A stretch of DNA of 64,000 bases from Nocardia albiluteola (GCF_018860155.1 NZ_JAHKNI010000001.1:1208806-1272805), one strand, 5' to 3'. Counted from the first letter of the stretch, positions 28,014-37,602 are shown. Numbers and translations are program-made. The notes: generated by a model from the letters alone, not told the origin.

Positions 28014-28919
28014 ATGGGGTCACCGATGAAGATGAACGAGCGTGCAGAGGAGCTGGCCCGCGCCCGGACCCCGTTCGTGCACGCGACCGTCGTGCGCGCC
28101 CAGCAGCCGACCTCGGCCCACGCCGGGGACGAGGCGATCCTGTTGCAGGACGGGACGATCGAAGGATTCGTCGGCGGCCAGTGCGCCCAGAACTCGGTCC
28201 GCAAGGCGGCGCTGGGTGCCCTGCAGTCGCACGAGAGTGTGCTGCTGCGCGTACTGCCCGACGGCGATCTGCATTTTCCCGAGGCGCCCGGCGCGGCGGT
28301 GGTGGTGAATCCCTGTCTGTCAGGCGGCGCGCTGGAGATCTTCCTGGAGCCGCAGATTCCGGCGCCGCTGGTGCGCATCTGCGGCGCGACACCCATCGCG
28401 GATGCCTTGGCCGACATGTGCGAACTGGTGGGTTTCGGGGTGCGGCGCAGTGTGGCCGAAGCCGGCTCGCTGGATTCGCTGGCCGATACGACGGTGGTGG
28501 TGATCGCCAGTCACGGTGGCCCGGAGGCCGAGATGATCCGCGTCGCGCTCGACGCGGGTGTGGGGTACATCGGGTTGGTGGCCAGCACGATTCGGGGCGC
28601 GTCGATCCTCGACGAACTCGAATTGACCGACGCCGAGCGGGCTCGCGTCCGCACCCCGGTGGGCTTGCCGATCGGCGCCAAGACGTCCGCGGAGATAGCG
28701 GTCTCGATTGTCGCGGAAGTGATCCAGGCGATCCGTAAAGGTGGCTTGGCCGTCACGCCCCGCGCGGCGAAGGTCGCGATCGAGGTGCTCGATCCGGTGT
28801 GCGGCATGACCGTGGCCGTCGGGCCGGACACACCGCATCTCATTGTCGACGGTGTCGACCACTGGTTCTGCAGCTCCGGCTGCCGCACCTCTTTCGCAGC
28901 GACGAGGACAGGCTCATGA
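28014..28919 (+). CDS. Second XdhC-like protein with a YHS-like C-terminus
   Basis: About 301 aa. The XdhC part includes [40 protein letters not shown], a Rossmann half ([36 protein letters not shown]) and [20 protein letters not shown]. The last ~45 residues (DPVCGMTV and [11 protein letters not shown]) look like a YHS metal-binding module fused on. Cox operons often carry such a gene (coxF/coxI-type) for cofactor insertion; which letter applies is uncertain. ATGs at 28014, 28026 and 28032 are all possible. It overlaps the next gene by ATGA. Confidence 0.82.
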   Translation: MGSPMKMNERAEELARARTPFVHATVVRAQQPTSAHAGDEAILLQDGTIEGFVGGQCAQNSVRKAALGALQSHESVLLRVLPDGDLHFPEAPGAAVVVNPCLSGGALEIFLEPQIPAPLVRICGATPIADALADMCELVGFGVRRSVAEAGSLDSLADTTVVVIASHGGPEAEMIRVALDAGVGYIGLVASTIRGASILDELELTDAERARVRTPVGLPIGAKTSAEIAVSIVAEVIQAIRKGGLAVTPRAAKVAIEVLDPVCGMTVAVGPDTPHLIVDGVDHWFCSSGCRTSFAATRTGS

Positions 28920-29509
28920 CGAACGGGGTCGTCACCGGAGTGGTGCTCGCGGCGGGAACCTCGGAGCGTCTCGGCACGGCGAAACAGCTACTGCCGTACC
29001 GGAATACGACGGTTCTCGGCGCCACCCTCGACATGGTGCGGTCCTGCGCGTTCGATCAGATCATCGTCACGCTCGGTGGCGCGGCGGCGGCGGTGGCCCA
29101 GCAGGTCGATCTCACCGGGGTGGAGGTCGTGCTGGCCGAAGACTTCGGTTCAGGCTGTTCGTCGTCGTTGCGTTCGGCTCTGAACCTGGTGCATCCGCGG
29201 GCCGCCGGAATCGTGCTGATGCTCGGTGATCAACCGGGTGTGTCGGCGGCGACCGTCGAGCGGCTGATCGCCGAGGGAACGTCCGCCGCGATCACGGTCT
29301 GCCGCTACCACGACGGTATCGGGCATCCATTTTGGCTCAGGCGCAGCATATTCGGCGAGTTGGCGCGATTGCGCGGCGACAAGGCCGTGTGGAAGATCAT
29401 CGAGTCGGGCCGCGTCCCGGTGTCGCAACTCGACGTCGACGCACCGGTGCCTCTGGACGTCGACACCTGGGACGACTACCAGCGCCTGCGCGCCGCGACG
29501 TCGCCATGA
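28916..29509 (+). CDS. MobA-like nucleotidyltransferase (molybdenum cofactor cytidylyl/guanylyltransferase)
   Basis: 197 aa. The N-terminal nucleotide-binding signature is GVVLAAGTSERLGTAKQLLP; LMLGDQPGVSAATV is the metal-binding DQP motif; ITVCRYHDGIGHPFWLRR and GDKAVWKII complete the MobA/MocA fold. CO dehydrogenase uses molybdopterin cytosine dinucleotide, so a MocA-type CTP:molybdopterin role is likely. It overlaps both neighbours by ATGA, consistent with tight coupling to coxD and the XdhC-like gene. Confidence 0.9.
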   Translation: MTNGVVTGVVLAAGTSERLGTAKQLLPYRNTTVLGATLDMVRSCAFDQIIVTLGGAAAAVAQQVDLTGVEVVLAEDFGSGCSSSLRSALNLVHPRAAGIVLMLGDQPGVSAATVERLIAEGTSAAITVCRYHDGIGHPFWLRRSIFGELARLRGDKAVWKIIESGRVPVSQLDVDAPVPLDVDTWDDYQRLRAATSP

Positions 29510-30393
29510 TGTCGCCGTTCGACGATATCGAGGACGTGGTGCGGCGATTCGACGCCGACGACTACCTGCTCGATACCGGAACCGCCGCCGCCTTCTATCT
29601 GGCCACCACGTTGGGCCGGCCACTGCTGCTGGAAGGTGAACCGGGAGTGGGCAAGACGACGGCGGCGAAGACCCTGGCCACCGTGCTGGGTGCACCGCTG
29701 ATCCGCCTGCAGTGCTACGAGGGCCTCACCGTGAGCGAAGCGCTGTACGACTGGAACTACCAGCGTCAGCTGCTCAGCATCCGGCTCGCCGAGGCGCGCG
29801 GCGCCGACCTCACCGAAGCTGACCTGTTCACCGAGGCATATCTGGTCGACCGCCCGATCCTACGCTGTGTGCGATATCGCGGCCCGACGCCCCCGGTGCT
29901 GCTGATCGACGAAATCGACCGTGCCGACGACGAATTCGAAGCGCTGCTGCTCGAATTCCTCGGTGAGGCCACGGTGACCGTTCCCGAACTCGGGACCTTT
30001 GTCACCGAACACCCGCCGCTCGCGGTGCTGACCTCGAACCGCAGTCGCGACCTGCACGACGCGCTGCGGCGGCGCTGCCTCTACCACTGGATCGACTACC
30101 CGGAACCGGCCCGTGCGGTAGCGATCGTGCGACGCACCGTGCCCGGGGCAACCGACGCGCTGATCGAGCACGCCACCCAATTCGTCGGCCGCGCGCGCGA
30201 TCTCGATCTCGACAAGCCGCCCGGCGTCGCCGAGACCATCGACTGGATCGCCGCGCTGGTGACGCTCGACGTCGCCGATCTCACCGCGCCGGAGGCGGTC
30301 GCCGCGCTCAGCGCACTGGCGAAGACCCCCGACGACCGCGCCACCGTCCACGAGGCATTCGTCGAATACACCCGAAGCCTGGCTACCGGATGA
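29506..30393 (+). CDS. coxD: MoxR-type AAA ATPase
   Basis: 295 aa. Walker A is GEPGVGKTT (44-52), Walker B LLIDEIDR (132-139), with sensor-type ...LTSNRSRDLHDALRRRCLYH downstream. CoxD is the AAA chaperone that, in the known system, helps build the Cu-S-Mo site of CoxL, acting with CoxE. It overlaps the MobA-like gene and is followed by coxG. Tandem ATGs at 29506 and 29509 are equivalent. Confidence 0.93.
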   Translation: MMSPFDDIEDVVRRFDADDYLLDTGTAAAFYLATTLGRPLLLEGEPGVGKTTAAKTLATVLGAPLIRLQCYEGLTVSEALYDWNYQRQLLSIRLAEARGADLTEADLFTEAYLVDRPILRCVRYRGPTPPVLLIDEIDRADDEFEALLLEFLGEATVTVPELGTFVTEHPPLAVLTSNRSRDLHDALRRRCLYHWIDYPEPARAVAIVRRTVPGATDALIEHATQFVGRARDLDLDKPPGVAETIDWIAALVTLDVADLTAPEAVAALSALAKTPDDRATVHEAFVEYTRSLATG

Positions 30394-30406
30394 GAGGGAT
30401 ACTCCG

Positions 30407-31057
30407 ATGAAGATCGCCAACGAGTTCACCGTCAACGCACCCGTCGAGCAGGCATGGGAGGTGCTGACCGACCTCGAACAGGTGGTCCCACTCATGCCCG
30501 GCGCACAAATGGTCGGCTGGGAGGGAGACGACTTCCTCGGCAAACTGAGGGTCAAAGTCGGCCCGGTGACCAGCGAATTCACCGGGAAGGCACATTTCGT
30601 CGAGCGCGACGAACACGACCATCGCGCCGTCATCAACGGCAGCGGCCGGGATTCACGCGGATCCGGAAACGCAGCGGCGACCATCACCACGCAACTGCGC
30701 GAAGACGGCGACAAGACCCGCGTCACCGTGGACACCGACCTCAAGATCGTCGGCAAGCTCGCCCAGTTCGGCAGCGGGATGCTGCAGCAGGTGTCCGAGA
30801 AACTGATCGGACAATTCGTCGCCTCCTTGGAATCGAAACTCGCAGTGGGCGATTCGGGCGCTGCGGAGCCGGTGGTCGGGCCGGATAGCGCAGCGGCACG
30901 GCCCCAACCGGTTGCACAACCCGCGGCGGCACCGCTCGACCTCGTCGATCTCGTCGGGCCCGCGATGATCAAGAAGTATGCGCCCGCGATCGCGGTCGGG
31001 CTGGCGACCGTGCTCGCGATTGTCCTGGTACGCAGGCGGATACGCGGGAAGCGATGA
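30407..31057 (+). CDS. coxG: CoxG, SRPBCC-fold membrane anchor protein
   Basis: 216 aa. The SRPBCC/CoxG domain covers about 1-150 (IANEFTVNAPVEQAWEVLTD, VVPLMPGAQMVGWEGDDFLG). An Ala/Pro linker leads to a single C-terminal membrane helix (YAPAIAVGLATVLAIVLVRR) ending in Arg/Lys. CoxG recruits carbon monoxide dehydrogenase to the membrane, and recent work on the mycobacterial protein links it to quinone transfer. It overlaps coxE by ATGA and has a GAGGG box upstream. Confidence 0.93.
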   Translation: MKIANEFTVNAPVEQAWEVLTDLEQVVPLMPGAQMVGWEGDDFLGKLRVKVGPVTSEFTGKAHFVERDEHDHRAVINGSGRDSRGSGNAAATITTQLREDGDKTRVTVDTDLKIVGKLAQFGSGMLQQVSEKLIGQFVASLESKLAVGDSGAAEPVVGPDSAAARPQPVAQPAAAPLDLVDLVGPAMIKKYAPAIAVGLATVLAIVLVRRRIRGKR

Positions 31058-32253
31058 CACGAGCGGTGCTGCTGCGCGGTGTCGATCTGGCCGCATTCGC
31101 CGTTGCGATGGTCGCGCGGCTGCGGCGTGGTGGCGTTGCGGTGGCGCCGAGCGGGCCCGCGTTGTTCGTGCAGGCCTTGCGTCGCATGGTGCCGCGGTCG
31201 CGCACCGAACTCTACTGGGCTGCGCGACTCACGCTCGTCGATCGCATGCAGGATCTCGCGGCCTTCGACGCGGTCTTCGCGACGGTGTTCGCCGACGCGG
31301 TGCTGGGTGTGGACCCGCCGAGCCGGACGCACGGACTGCCGCCCGAACGTGCGTCGGCGCCGGGCACGGGCCGTCGGGGGCAGTCCCGGCAAGGCGGTGA
31401 AGTCCCGTGGGCGACACTGCAATCAGCGACTGGTGCCGACCGATCGACCGACCGGGGCGTGGCGCTGCCGGACCTGCTGCCGAGCCGGTTCGCTGCACGG
31501 GAAGCCGAGCCGTTCGCCCGCTTCGATCCGGACGACCTGCGGACGGTCGGCGCCTGGCTGGAACAGGCGTCGGCGCTGTGGCCGCAGCGCCGCAGCAGGC
31601 GCTACGCGAACCATCCGCACGGCAAGCGGATCGACTTCCGGGCGACGATGAACAACTCCCGTCGCACCGGCTGGGAGTCGGCGGTGCTGGTCCGCACTCG
31701 TCCCCGGCGCCGCCCGCGCCGAATCGTCATGATCTGCGACGTCAGCCGATCGATGCAGCCGTATTCGACGATCTACCTGCACCTGATGCGGGCCGCGACG
31801 GCGCGCCGTTCGCCCGATCGACCCGAGGTGTTCGTCTTCTCCACCTCGCTGACCAGGCTGACCTCGGTGCTGGCGCACCGTTCCCCGGATGTCGCGGTGG
31901 CCCGGGCCAACGACAAGGTGGTCGACCGCTACGGCGGCACGCATATCGGCCGGTGCCTCGGCACGCTGCTCGCAACTCCGTCCGGCAACGCGGTGCGCGG
32001 CGCCGTCGTCGTCATCGCATCGGACGGCTGGGACAGCGACGCCCCCGATGTCCTCGCCCGCGCGATGGCCCGGATCCGACGCCGGGCTTGGCGCGTCATC
32101 TGGCTCAATCCCCGTGCGGGCGACACCCGATTCCAGCCGGCCACCGGTGCGATGGCGGCAGCCCTGCCGTACTGCGACATCATGATGCCCGCGCATACGC
32201 TGGCGGGCATACACGCTCTCATGCAGGCTCTGGCATCGGCGAGCGTCACCTGA
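31054..32253 (+). CDS. coxE: CoxE, von Willebrand factor A domain protein
   Basis: 399 aa. The C-terminal VWA/CoxE domain carries the MIDAS motif in MICDVSRSMQPYS (Asp-x-Ser-x-Ser), with VIASDGWDSDAPDVLARAM and VIWLNPRAGD. The N-terminal ~200 residues are helical and Arg-rich, with NHPHGKRIDFRATMNNSRRT before the VWA. CoxE works with the MoxR ATPase CoxD in enzyme maturation. It is the last gene of the operon; no clear terminator is seen. Confidence 0.92.
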   Translation: MTRAVLLRGVDLAAFAVAMVARLRRGGVAVAPSGPALFVQALRRMVPRSRTELYWAARLTLVDRMQDLAAFDAVFATVFADAVLGVDPPSRTHGLPPERASAPGTGRRGQSRQGGEVPWATLQSATGADRSTDRGVALPDLLPSRFAAREAEPFARFDPDDLRTVGAWLEQASALWPQRRSRRYANHPHGKRIDFRATMNNSRRTGWESAVLVRTRPRRRPRRIVMICDVSRSMQPYSTIYLHLMRAATARRSPDRPEVFVFSTSLTRLTSVLAHRSPDVAVARANDKVVDRYGGTHIGRCLGTLLATPSGNAVRGAVVVIASDGWDSDAPDVLARAMARIRRRAWRVIWLNPRAGDTRFQPATGAMAAALPYCDIMMPAHTLAGIHALMQALASASVT

Positions 32254-32256
32254 TGG

Positions 32257-32463
32257 CTAGCCTCCTGCAATCGCATGGGCATTGCTGGACCCGTCGCTGC
32301 AAACCTTGGCGACGATCAAGGAGAAGCACGCGTACCCGGTGGTGTCGGTGTTGAACAGGAATTTGTCGAGTGCGGCGGCTTCGACACTGGTCGGGATCGC
32401 CCCGCTGTCGTCCCAGTCCTGCTCGTCCCGGTGCTCCTGCTCGGTTTTCGCTGACCCCGCCCG
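32257..32463 (-). pseudogene. Remnant resembling a type I restriction HsdR/helicase fragment
   Basis: The minus strand reads TEQEHRDEQDWDDSGAIPTS and VEAAALDKFLFNTDTTGYAC before TAG; a TGA lies upstream. The RxEQxWDDSGxIPTS...LDKFLFNxDT pattern resembles type I restriction R-subunit helicases (recalled). Only about 65 open codons remain. The rest of the gap 32254-32661 shows no gene. Confidence 0.4.
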
Positions 32464-32661
32464 TCAACGCAACAGCTCGCACCCCACCATGTCCCAGCGA
32501 CTTTGCCTCGCTGGCCAGCACCAGCCGCCGCTGCCGCTCGTTTGGCTACAGGCCGGTTGGTTTTCCTCCCAAGGTTGGGAATACGCCGTAATTCCCGTGG
32601 CCCGGTGAACGTTAGGTTCTGGGAGAGTCGGGGCCCAATCTCGGACAAATCGGGAGAATTC

Positions 32662-33822
32662 GTGTCATATACCAGGCTCTTCATCAGCCTCCTCGCCTCT
32701 CTTGCGCTAGCGGGCGCCGTGCTGGCCGGACCCACCTTGACGAGCACCCCGGCATCCGCCAATGCGCTCCCCGCCCCAGGCCCTGCGGTTCCTGCGGTCG
32801 CCGACCTTAACGGCGACGGCATCCCGGACGTCGTATTCAGCGACTTCGTTCTCGGGCTCGGCGTGTCGGTTTTCCTGGGTAAGCCCGGCGGGGGCTTCCA
32901 GCCCGCTGTCCGCTACGCCACCGGTGGTCAAGCGGATTACGTCGCGATCGCAGACTTCAACCACGACGGCAAGCTCGACCTGGCCGTGACCAATTTCACC
33001 TCGAACGACGTGTCCATTCTGATGGGCAACGGTGACGGCACCTTCGCCAAGGCCGTCAACTACCCGACCGACCTCGCCCCTGGGGCGGTGGTCGTCGGCG
33101 ACTTCAACCACGATGGCATCCCCGATCTCGCCACCTCCAATCAGGCCCCGTCGATGTCGGTACTCCTGGGCAAGGGTGACGGCACCTTCGCCAAGGCTGT
33201 CAACTATCCCAGCAACCTTGGCGTCGGCTCCGGGTCCGCCGACGCCGCGGACTTCGATGGGGACGGCAACCTCGACCTGCTCCGCGGCAACTACGCCAAC
33301 AGCACCATTCAGATCTACCGCGGCCGCGGTGACGGCACCTTCGCCGCCCCGACGACGTTCAGCGAGGGCGCCCTGACCGCCTGGTACGGCAAGGCGCACG
33401 ATATCAACGGCGACGGCAAGCCCGACATCCTCTTTTCCAACCTCGCCGCCGGCACAGTGTCCACACTCATCAACAAGGGGGACGGCACCTTCGGACCGGC
33501 CAAGGCATACTCGACGGGCGGCCTGCTCCCGCAGTGCTTCGATCTCGGCGACCTCAACGGCGACGGCAAGCTCGACATGGTGGTCGCCAATGGCGGCAGC
33601 TCCAGTATCAGCGTCCTGCTGGGGACCGGGAACGGCACCTTCGGCCCGCCCCACACCTACCCCTCCGGCGGACTCGTCCCCCTGTCCACCCCGATTCTCG
33701 CCGACTTCAACGGCGACGGAAAGTTGGATCTCGTCATCGGCAATACCGGCTCGGGGAACATCACCCTGCGCTACGGCAACGGTGACGGCACGTTCGGTCC
33801 CCCCACCAACTACGCGGCCTGA
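32662..33822 (+). CDS. Secreted FG-GAP/VCBS repeat protein
   Basis: About 386 aa with an N-terminal signal peptide (SYTRLFISLLASLALAGAVL, ending near SANA) and about seven repeats of the form ADFNxDGxxDLxxxN followed by VxxGNGDGTFxxxxxY. The Asp-rich loops bind calcium and the whole should fold as an extracellular beta-propeller. GTG 32662 is preceded by GGGAG and gives a proper signal peptide; the upstream extension to 32503 does not. Such proteins are found in adhesion or carbohydrate binding; the ligand is unknown. A strong hairpin follows. Confidence 0.85.
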   Translation: MSYTRLFISLLASLALAGAVLAGPTLTSTPASANALPAPGPAVPAVADLNGDGIPDVVFSDFVLGLGVSVFLGKPGGGFQPAVRYATGGQADYVAIADFNHDGKLDLAVTNFTSNDVSILMGNGDGTFAKAVNYPTDLAPGAVVVGDFNHDGIPDLATSNQAPSMSVLLGKGDGTFAKAVNYPSNLGVGSGSADAADFDGDGNLDLLRGNYANSTIQIYRGRGDGTFAAPTTFSEGALTAWYGKAHDINGDGKPDILFSNLAAGTVSTLINKGDGTFGPAKAYSTGGLLPQCFDLGDLNGDGKLDMVVANGGSSSISVLLGTGNGTFGPPHTYPSGGLVPLSTPILADFNGDGKLDLVIGNTGSGNITLRYGNGDGTFGPPTNYAA

Positions 33823-33859
33823 CCGACCTCGGCAGGCCCCCGGTCTGCGCGGGTTCACG

Positions 33860-33901
33860 CGATCGCTGCAACACTCCCGATGTGGGAGGTTGCGGCGATC
33901 G
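33860..33901 (+). terminator. Hairpin after the FG-GAP gene
   Basis: A near-perfect stem: CGATCGCTGCAAC...CTCCC pairs with GGGAG-GTTGCGGCGATCG around a GATGT loop, with one bulge. It begins 37 bases after the FG-GAP stop. It has no T-run, as is usual in high-GC actinobacteria. The remaining 33902-34087 shows nothing. Confidence 0.7.
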
Positions 33902-34087
33902 TGTCGTTTCCGGAGGACAGTCGGGTATGAAACGACTGGCCCTCGGCGGCTACTGCCCCGAATTACCCGACCGCACCCACACATTGGTCAACAGAGCCCG
34001 AAAAAAAGGGGGCGATATGACCGGGCTGAGTCCGGTCGGTCGGCACCGCTGGTTGATCGAAAATATAGCAGCCGCGTGAGACACGCT

Positions 34088-36691
34088 CTAAGCCTTGGAA
34101 GCAATCGCTCGTCTACGGGGCGGCCGCTTCGCCGCTTCTTCTACTTCTTTCCGGACCAGGCCGATCTGGTCTTGGGGAATAAGCTTGATGATGTCTTGTC
34201 GTGAGGTGATTGTCAGCTTTTGGAAGATCGCGGCCATTTGTGCGTCGACCGTCCTGGTGGAATTACCTCTACGGGCCGCGATCGCGGTGTTCGTCCATCC
34301 TGCCGCGGCCAACGTCGCGACCTGCCGCTCGGCTTTCGACAGCTCGTCCCAGCGCGAGTGGAGGTTCGCTCTGGCGGGATGGTCGAGCGGCATCTTGCCT
34401 ATCGACAAAGTGCCCAGCGCCAGCCGCTGCACCTCGCAAGACTCGGGACGCAGTAGGGAGCCCTGCCGGTAAGCGGCTGCGAACACCTCGTCTCCCAATA
34501 CTTGACGGGCGACGTCGTTTGCTTTGTTGTTTTCATAGGCCATGAGCGCCAGATTGTTCAAATCGAAACCCGGCCCCGCTCGCAGCGTCTTGGCTCCCCC
34601 GGAGAGTTGAGCGATTTCAATGGCCAGTGTCCTGAGTCTTGCCCGATCGGTACTTCCGGTCGAGATCAAGTCTGTAATGATCTGCGCCAGTGACCATGTC
34701 CGAACACCGACCGTCAGCGACGCGCCGAACTGGTCGTGCGCGGCCATCTGCCGCGCGAGTGTTGTGCGGCCGATGGCCAATGCCTCGGTGGGATCACCGT
34801 GTTTGGTCAACGCGACCACACGACACAACTCGGCCCAGGCAGTCGCCCATCCGGCTCCCGATGCGGTGGCGTGATCGAGGTGGCGACGTGTAATCTGCAG
34901 CGCCTGCTGAGCAGATCCGAACATGGCAGTGGCCCATGCCTCGTAGAGCTCGCTTCTCCCCTCACCACCGGAGTTACCAAGAGAATGGAACTTTTCGCGG
35001 GCCCGCGACAACACGGTGACAGCTCTCGCATCGCGTTGAGCGAACATCAGTTGCGCTCCCCACAAGAATTCGAGCGGAGCGGGAAGGCCGATATCGGTTT
35101 CCGGCGCTCTCCGCCAATTCTGTCTGACATTCGGATCTTCGATGCAGGCGGCCGCGCATTCCTCCAGCATCCGCTCCAGATCGTCGTAGCTGCCTTGCAC
35201 CATCGACAACCACCCGATCGAAGTCATTGCAGCTATTTGGAGTTCGGTCGGCTGCACAGTCAGCGCGCGGCTAGCCTCCAGTGTGCGTTCGACCCACTGG
35301 CGTATTTCTCTGGATGAACCCTTGAAGATGGGCAAGGCGATCAAGTTTGCGGCGATTTCCAGGCCGAGTGCGGGCTCGCCCGTAGCGATGCTTTTCTCGA
35401 TCGCGGCCACGATATTGTCCCACGCCCCGCGGGCCCAATGCTGTTCGTCGAGGCTGTACCAGTTGTACTGCACTTCAACGAGTTTGTCTCGGTAGTATCG
35501 GCAGTAACGCTGGGCGATCCGCGCTGATTCGTCCATCTCGCTGGTGGACCGTTCTGCCAGCCGCTGCTGGGCGAATAGCCGAATGCTTTCCAGCAAGGAG
35601 TATCGCACCGTTGTCGGCGTGATGTGCACCATGATCAGCGACTGGTCGGCGAGCCGCTCGAGCAAGCCCTCGACCTCCTCGCGTGCCACACTGACCGACC
35701 GCTCTCCATGACTGTGATCGAGGACCGGTGTCGGGCGATCGGCGCACACCGCTTCGATCGCTTCCAGGTCAGCCCCGACATCCAGCACAGAGCTGGTGTC
35801 GTCTTGGAGGTTGGTGTCGTATCCGGCGGCGAAGACCGACATGCGATCCAGCAACAGCCGTTCGTTGTCCCGGCACAGGGCATACGACCAGGAAATGACA
35901 TCCCGGATCCCCCGGTGGCGTGGTTCGGCACCGACGCTTGGCCCGTGTGACCACTTCAGCCGCTTGTCGGTCGCCTCGCCGCTCAATTCCTGAAGGATCA
36001 TTGCCAACGGCTGGTACCGCAGCCGTGCGGCGGCCAGCCGGATAAACAGCGGGTGATCGTGTAGGTGACGGCAGATCAGGGTTGCCATCGCCACCTCACC
36101 AGCGCCGGTCACGACGTGGCCGGCGAGTTCGGCACGTTGACGAAACAAGGTCACAGCCTGCTTCTGCGTCAACGGAGGAACCAAGACCACGTGCTCGTCG
36201 ACCCACCCCACCGGTTCGCGGCTGGTCGCCAGGATAGTTAACCCCGGCACCGCCTCGAGCAACTCAGCGATGAACTGTCCAGCCGCGAGGCGGACATGCT
36301 CACAGTTGTCCATCACCAGCACCGTCTGCAGGCTCCGTCCCACCGCATCTGTACCGGTCAGCGTATCGACAATCGTGTCCCAGGCTGATCGTCGCGAGGA
36401 GTCGGCGTCGACCACCGACCGTGCAACCGCAGCCTCGATCGCGTCGACATCGGAGCCCCACGCCAGCTGCGCCAGCCGGACCCAGTAGACCATTGTGCGA
36501 CTGGCCTTTTGGAATCCACGCAGGGTCTCGGTCGCGAGTCGTGTTTTCCCGATGCCACCGGCACCGGTCAATGTAATCAACGGAGCGGAACCGAGCAGCA
36601 AAGTGCGGATCTTGTCCAGCTCCGAACCACGGCCCACGAAATCGCCCGCCGCCGCCGACAAACCTCTACGCCTTGGGTCCAACGCCGACAT
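34088..36691 (-). CDS. Large ATPase-LuxR transcriptional regulator
   Basis: 867 aa. An NB-ARC/AAA-type ATPase lies at the N-terminus (GDFVGRGSELDKIRTLLLG; Walker A GAGGIGKTR at 43-51; VLVMDNCEHVRLAAGQF; LTILATSREPVGWVDEHVVL). A winged-helix and TPR-like helical middle follows, and a LuxR helix-turn-helix near 800-855 (ELSKAERQVATLAAAGWTNT, then RTVDAQMAAIFQKL). This is the LAL/AfsR-like layout of ATP-switched activators of secondary metabolism or catabolism. It stands alone here, so targets cannot be assigned. The HTH core is TNTAIAARRGNSTRTVDAQM, slightly atypical. Confidence 0.88.
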   Translation of the reverse strand: MSALDPRRRGLSAAAGDFVGRGSELDKIRTLLLGSAPLITLTGAGGIGKTRLATETLRGFQKASRTMVYWVRLAQLAWGSDVDAIEAAVARSVVDADSSRRSAWDTIVDTLTGTDAVGRSLQTVLVMDNCEHVRLAAGQFIAELLEAVPGLTILATSREPVGWVDEHVVLVPPLTQKQAVTLFRQRAELAGHVVTGAGEVAMATLICRHLHDHPLFIRLAAARLRYQPLAMILQELSGEATDKRLKWSHGPSVGAEPRHRGIRDVISWSYALCRDNERLLLDRMSVFAAGYDTNLQDDTSSVLDVGADLEAIEAVCADRPTPVLDHSHGERSVSVAREEVEGLLERLADQSLIMVHITPTTVRYSLLESIRLFAQQRLAERSTSEMDESARIAQRYCRYYRDKLVEVQYNWYSLDEQHWARGAWDNIVAAIEKSIATGEPALGLEIAANLIALPIFKGSSREIRQWVERTLEASRALTVQPTELQIAAMTSIGWLSMVQGSYDDLERMLEECAAACIEDPNVRQNWRRAPETDIGLPAPLEFLWGAQLMFAQRDARAVTVLSRAREKFHSLGNSGGEGRSELYEAWATAMFGSAQQALQITRRHLDHATASGAGWATAWAELCRVVALTKHGDPTEALAIGRTTLARQMAAHDQFGASLTVGVRTWSLAQIITDLISTGSTDRARLRTLAIEIAQLSGGAKTLRAGPGFDLNNLALMAYENNKANDVARQVLGDEVFAAAYRQGSLLRPESCEVQRLALGTLSIGKMPLDHPARANLHSRWDELSKAERQVATLAAAGWTNTAIAARRGNSTRTVDAQMAAIFQKLTITSRQDIIKLIPQDQIGLVRKEVEEAAKRPPRRRAIASKA

Positions 36692-37528
36692 GTGCGCCGA
36701 CTGTAGTCGCCCGGCAGGACTCCAGTAGACATTTAGGCTTATTCAGCGGCCTGAGTGCAGCTTTTCGGCTTCGCTCGGTAGGTTTCGCGATGGCGGGATC
36801 TGCAATGGCCCGGCTATCGATTCGGGAACCAGTGGTGAGGGCGGACTCGGCGTGTCGCTGCGGGAGCAGCGGCCCTCGTTCCAGCAAAATTGTTCTGCTA
36901 CAAAAGAATTCGCAGACGAGGACTTGGTTCGTAAGCATGTCGTCGCTTGCCGGTGGAAGTCTGGTCCGGGTAGCTGCCAGGTGGCCCGGTGGCAGACTGG
37001 CGGCTTCATCTGGTAAGGGGTGGGGTCGGAGCTCAGTGTCGAAAGCCCTTCTGGGGCTGCGGATTCGGGACATGACTGGCCGGCTGCGGACGAGTCTGCG
37101 GGTCGAGACGATCGTGGGGGAGGTCAACCGCTTCCTGCGCGGGTGGGCCGGGTATTTCCGTTAGCGCTTGGTTATCGTTGGTGTATCAGATGTCAACAGG
37201 CATCTGGACTTCCATGTAGGTGGACCTGCAGCACCCGGTTGGGCGGACGGCAGATCTCCGGACTGATGGACGTCAGTTCCCGGACCCGACGTGGGCGGGT
37301 TGTCGAGTCGGGCATTGGTGGGCGACGGGATCTGCGGTGTCGGCGACATGTCGGCCGGATCGGACGGTGGGCCAGCCAGTGTAGTGGCTGTGCAGGCGAA
37401 AGTGCTTGCCGCACTGTTGAATTGGCGGGCAGAGTGGTCGGGAGCTGGCGGACCGCGATTTTGGGTTCGCTGGCCAAGGTGCCCATGTTTTGTGCTTCCC
37501 GTGGGGGCTCCTAGCTGGGCAGCAGGTT
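36692..37528. pseudogene. Decayed region with a group II intron maturase tail
   Basis: On the plus strand, 37038-37164 reads IRDMTGRLRTSLRVETIVGE and VNRFLRGWAGYFR before TAG. That is the maturase (GIIM) end of group II intron reverse transcriptases (recalled). The upstream frame to 36673 shows no reverse transcriptase motifs, and no intron RNA domain V is recognised. 37165-37528 shows no gene. Confidence 0.5.
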
Positions 37529-37602
37529 GACCTGCGAAAAAGTCGCGCAGGTCTGTGCCCCCGGCGGGGCACTATAAGGATGGGAACGCGGTCGACCAGC
37601 GG
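37529..37602. repeat. Dispersed paired-hairpin repeat, copy 2
   Basis: Hairpin 1 is GACCTGCG...CGCAGGTC (37529-37553). Hairpin 2 is GTGCCCC-CGGC-GGGGCAC (37555-37572), followed by TATAAGGATGGGA and, after a few bases, GTCGACCAGCGG. Copies near 42.9 and 49.95 kb share this architecture, and copy 1 at 1.7 kb shares the right half. Confidence 0.75.

Noticed and set aside
29860..31422. A 520-residue frame antisense to coxD, coxG and coxE
   Set aside because: It crosses three well-defined genes and has no protein family features.
36673..37037. A full reverse transcriptase upstream of the maturase tail
   Set aside because: None of the reverse transcriptase motifs, such as YADD, appears in any frame.
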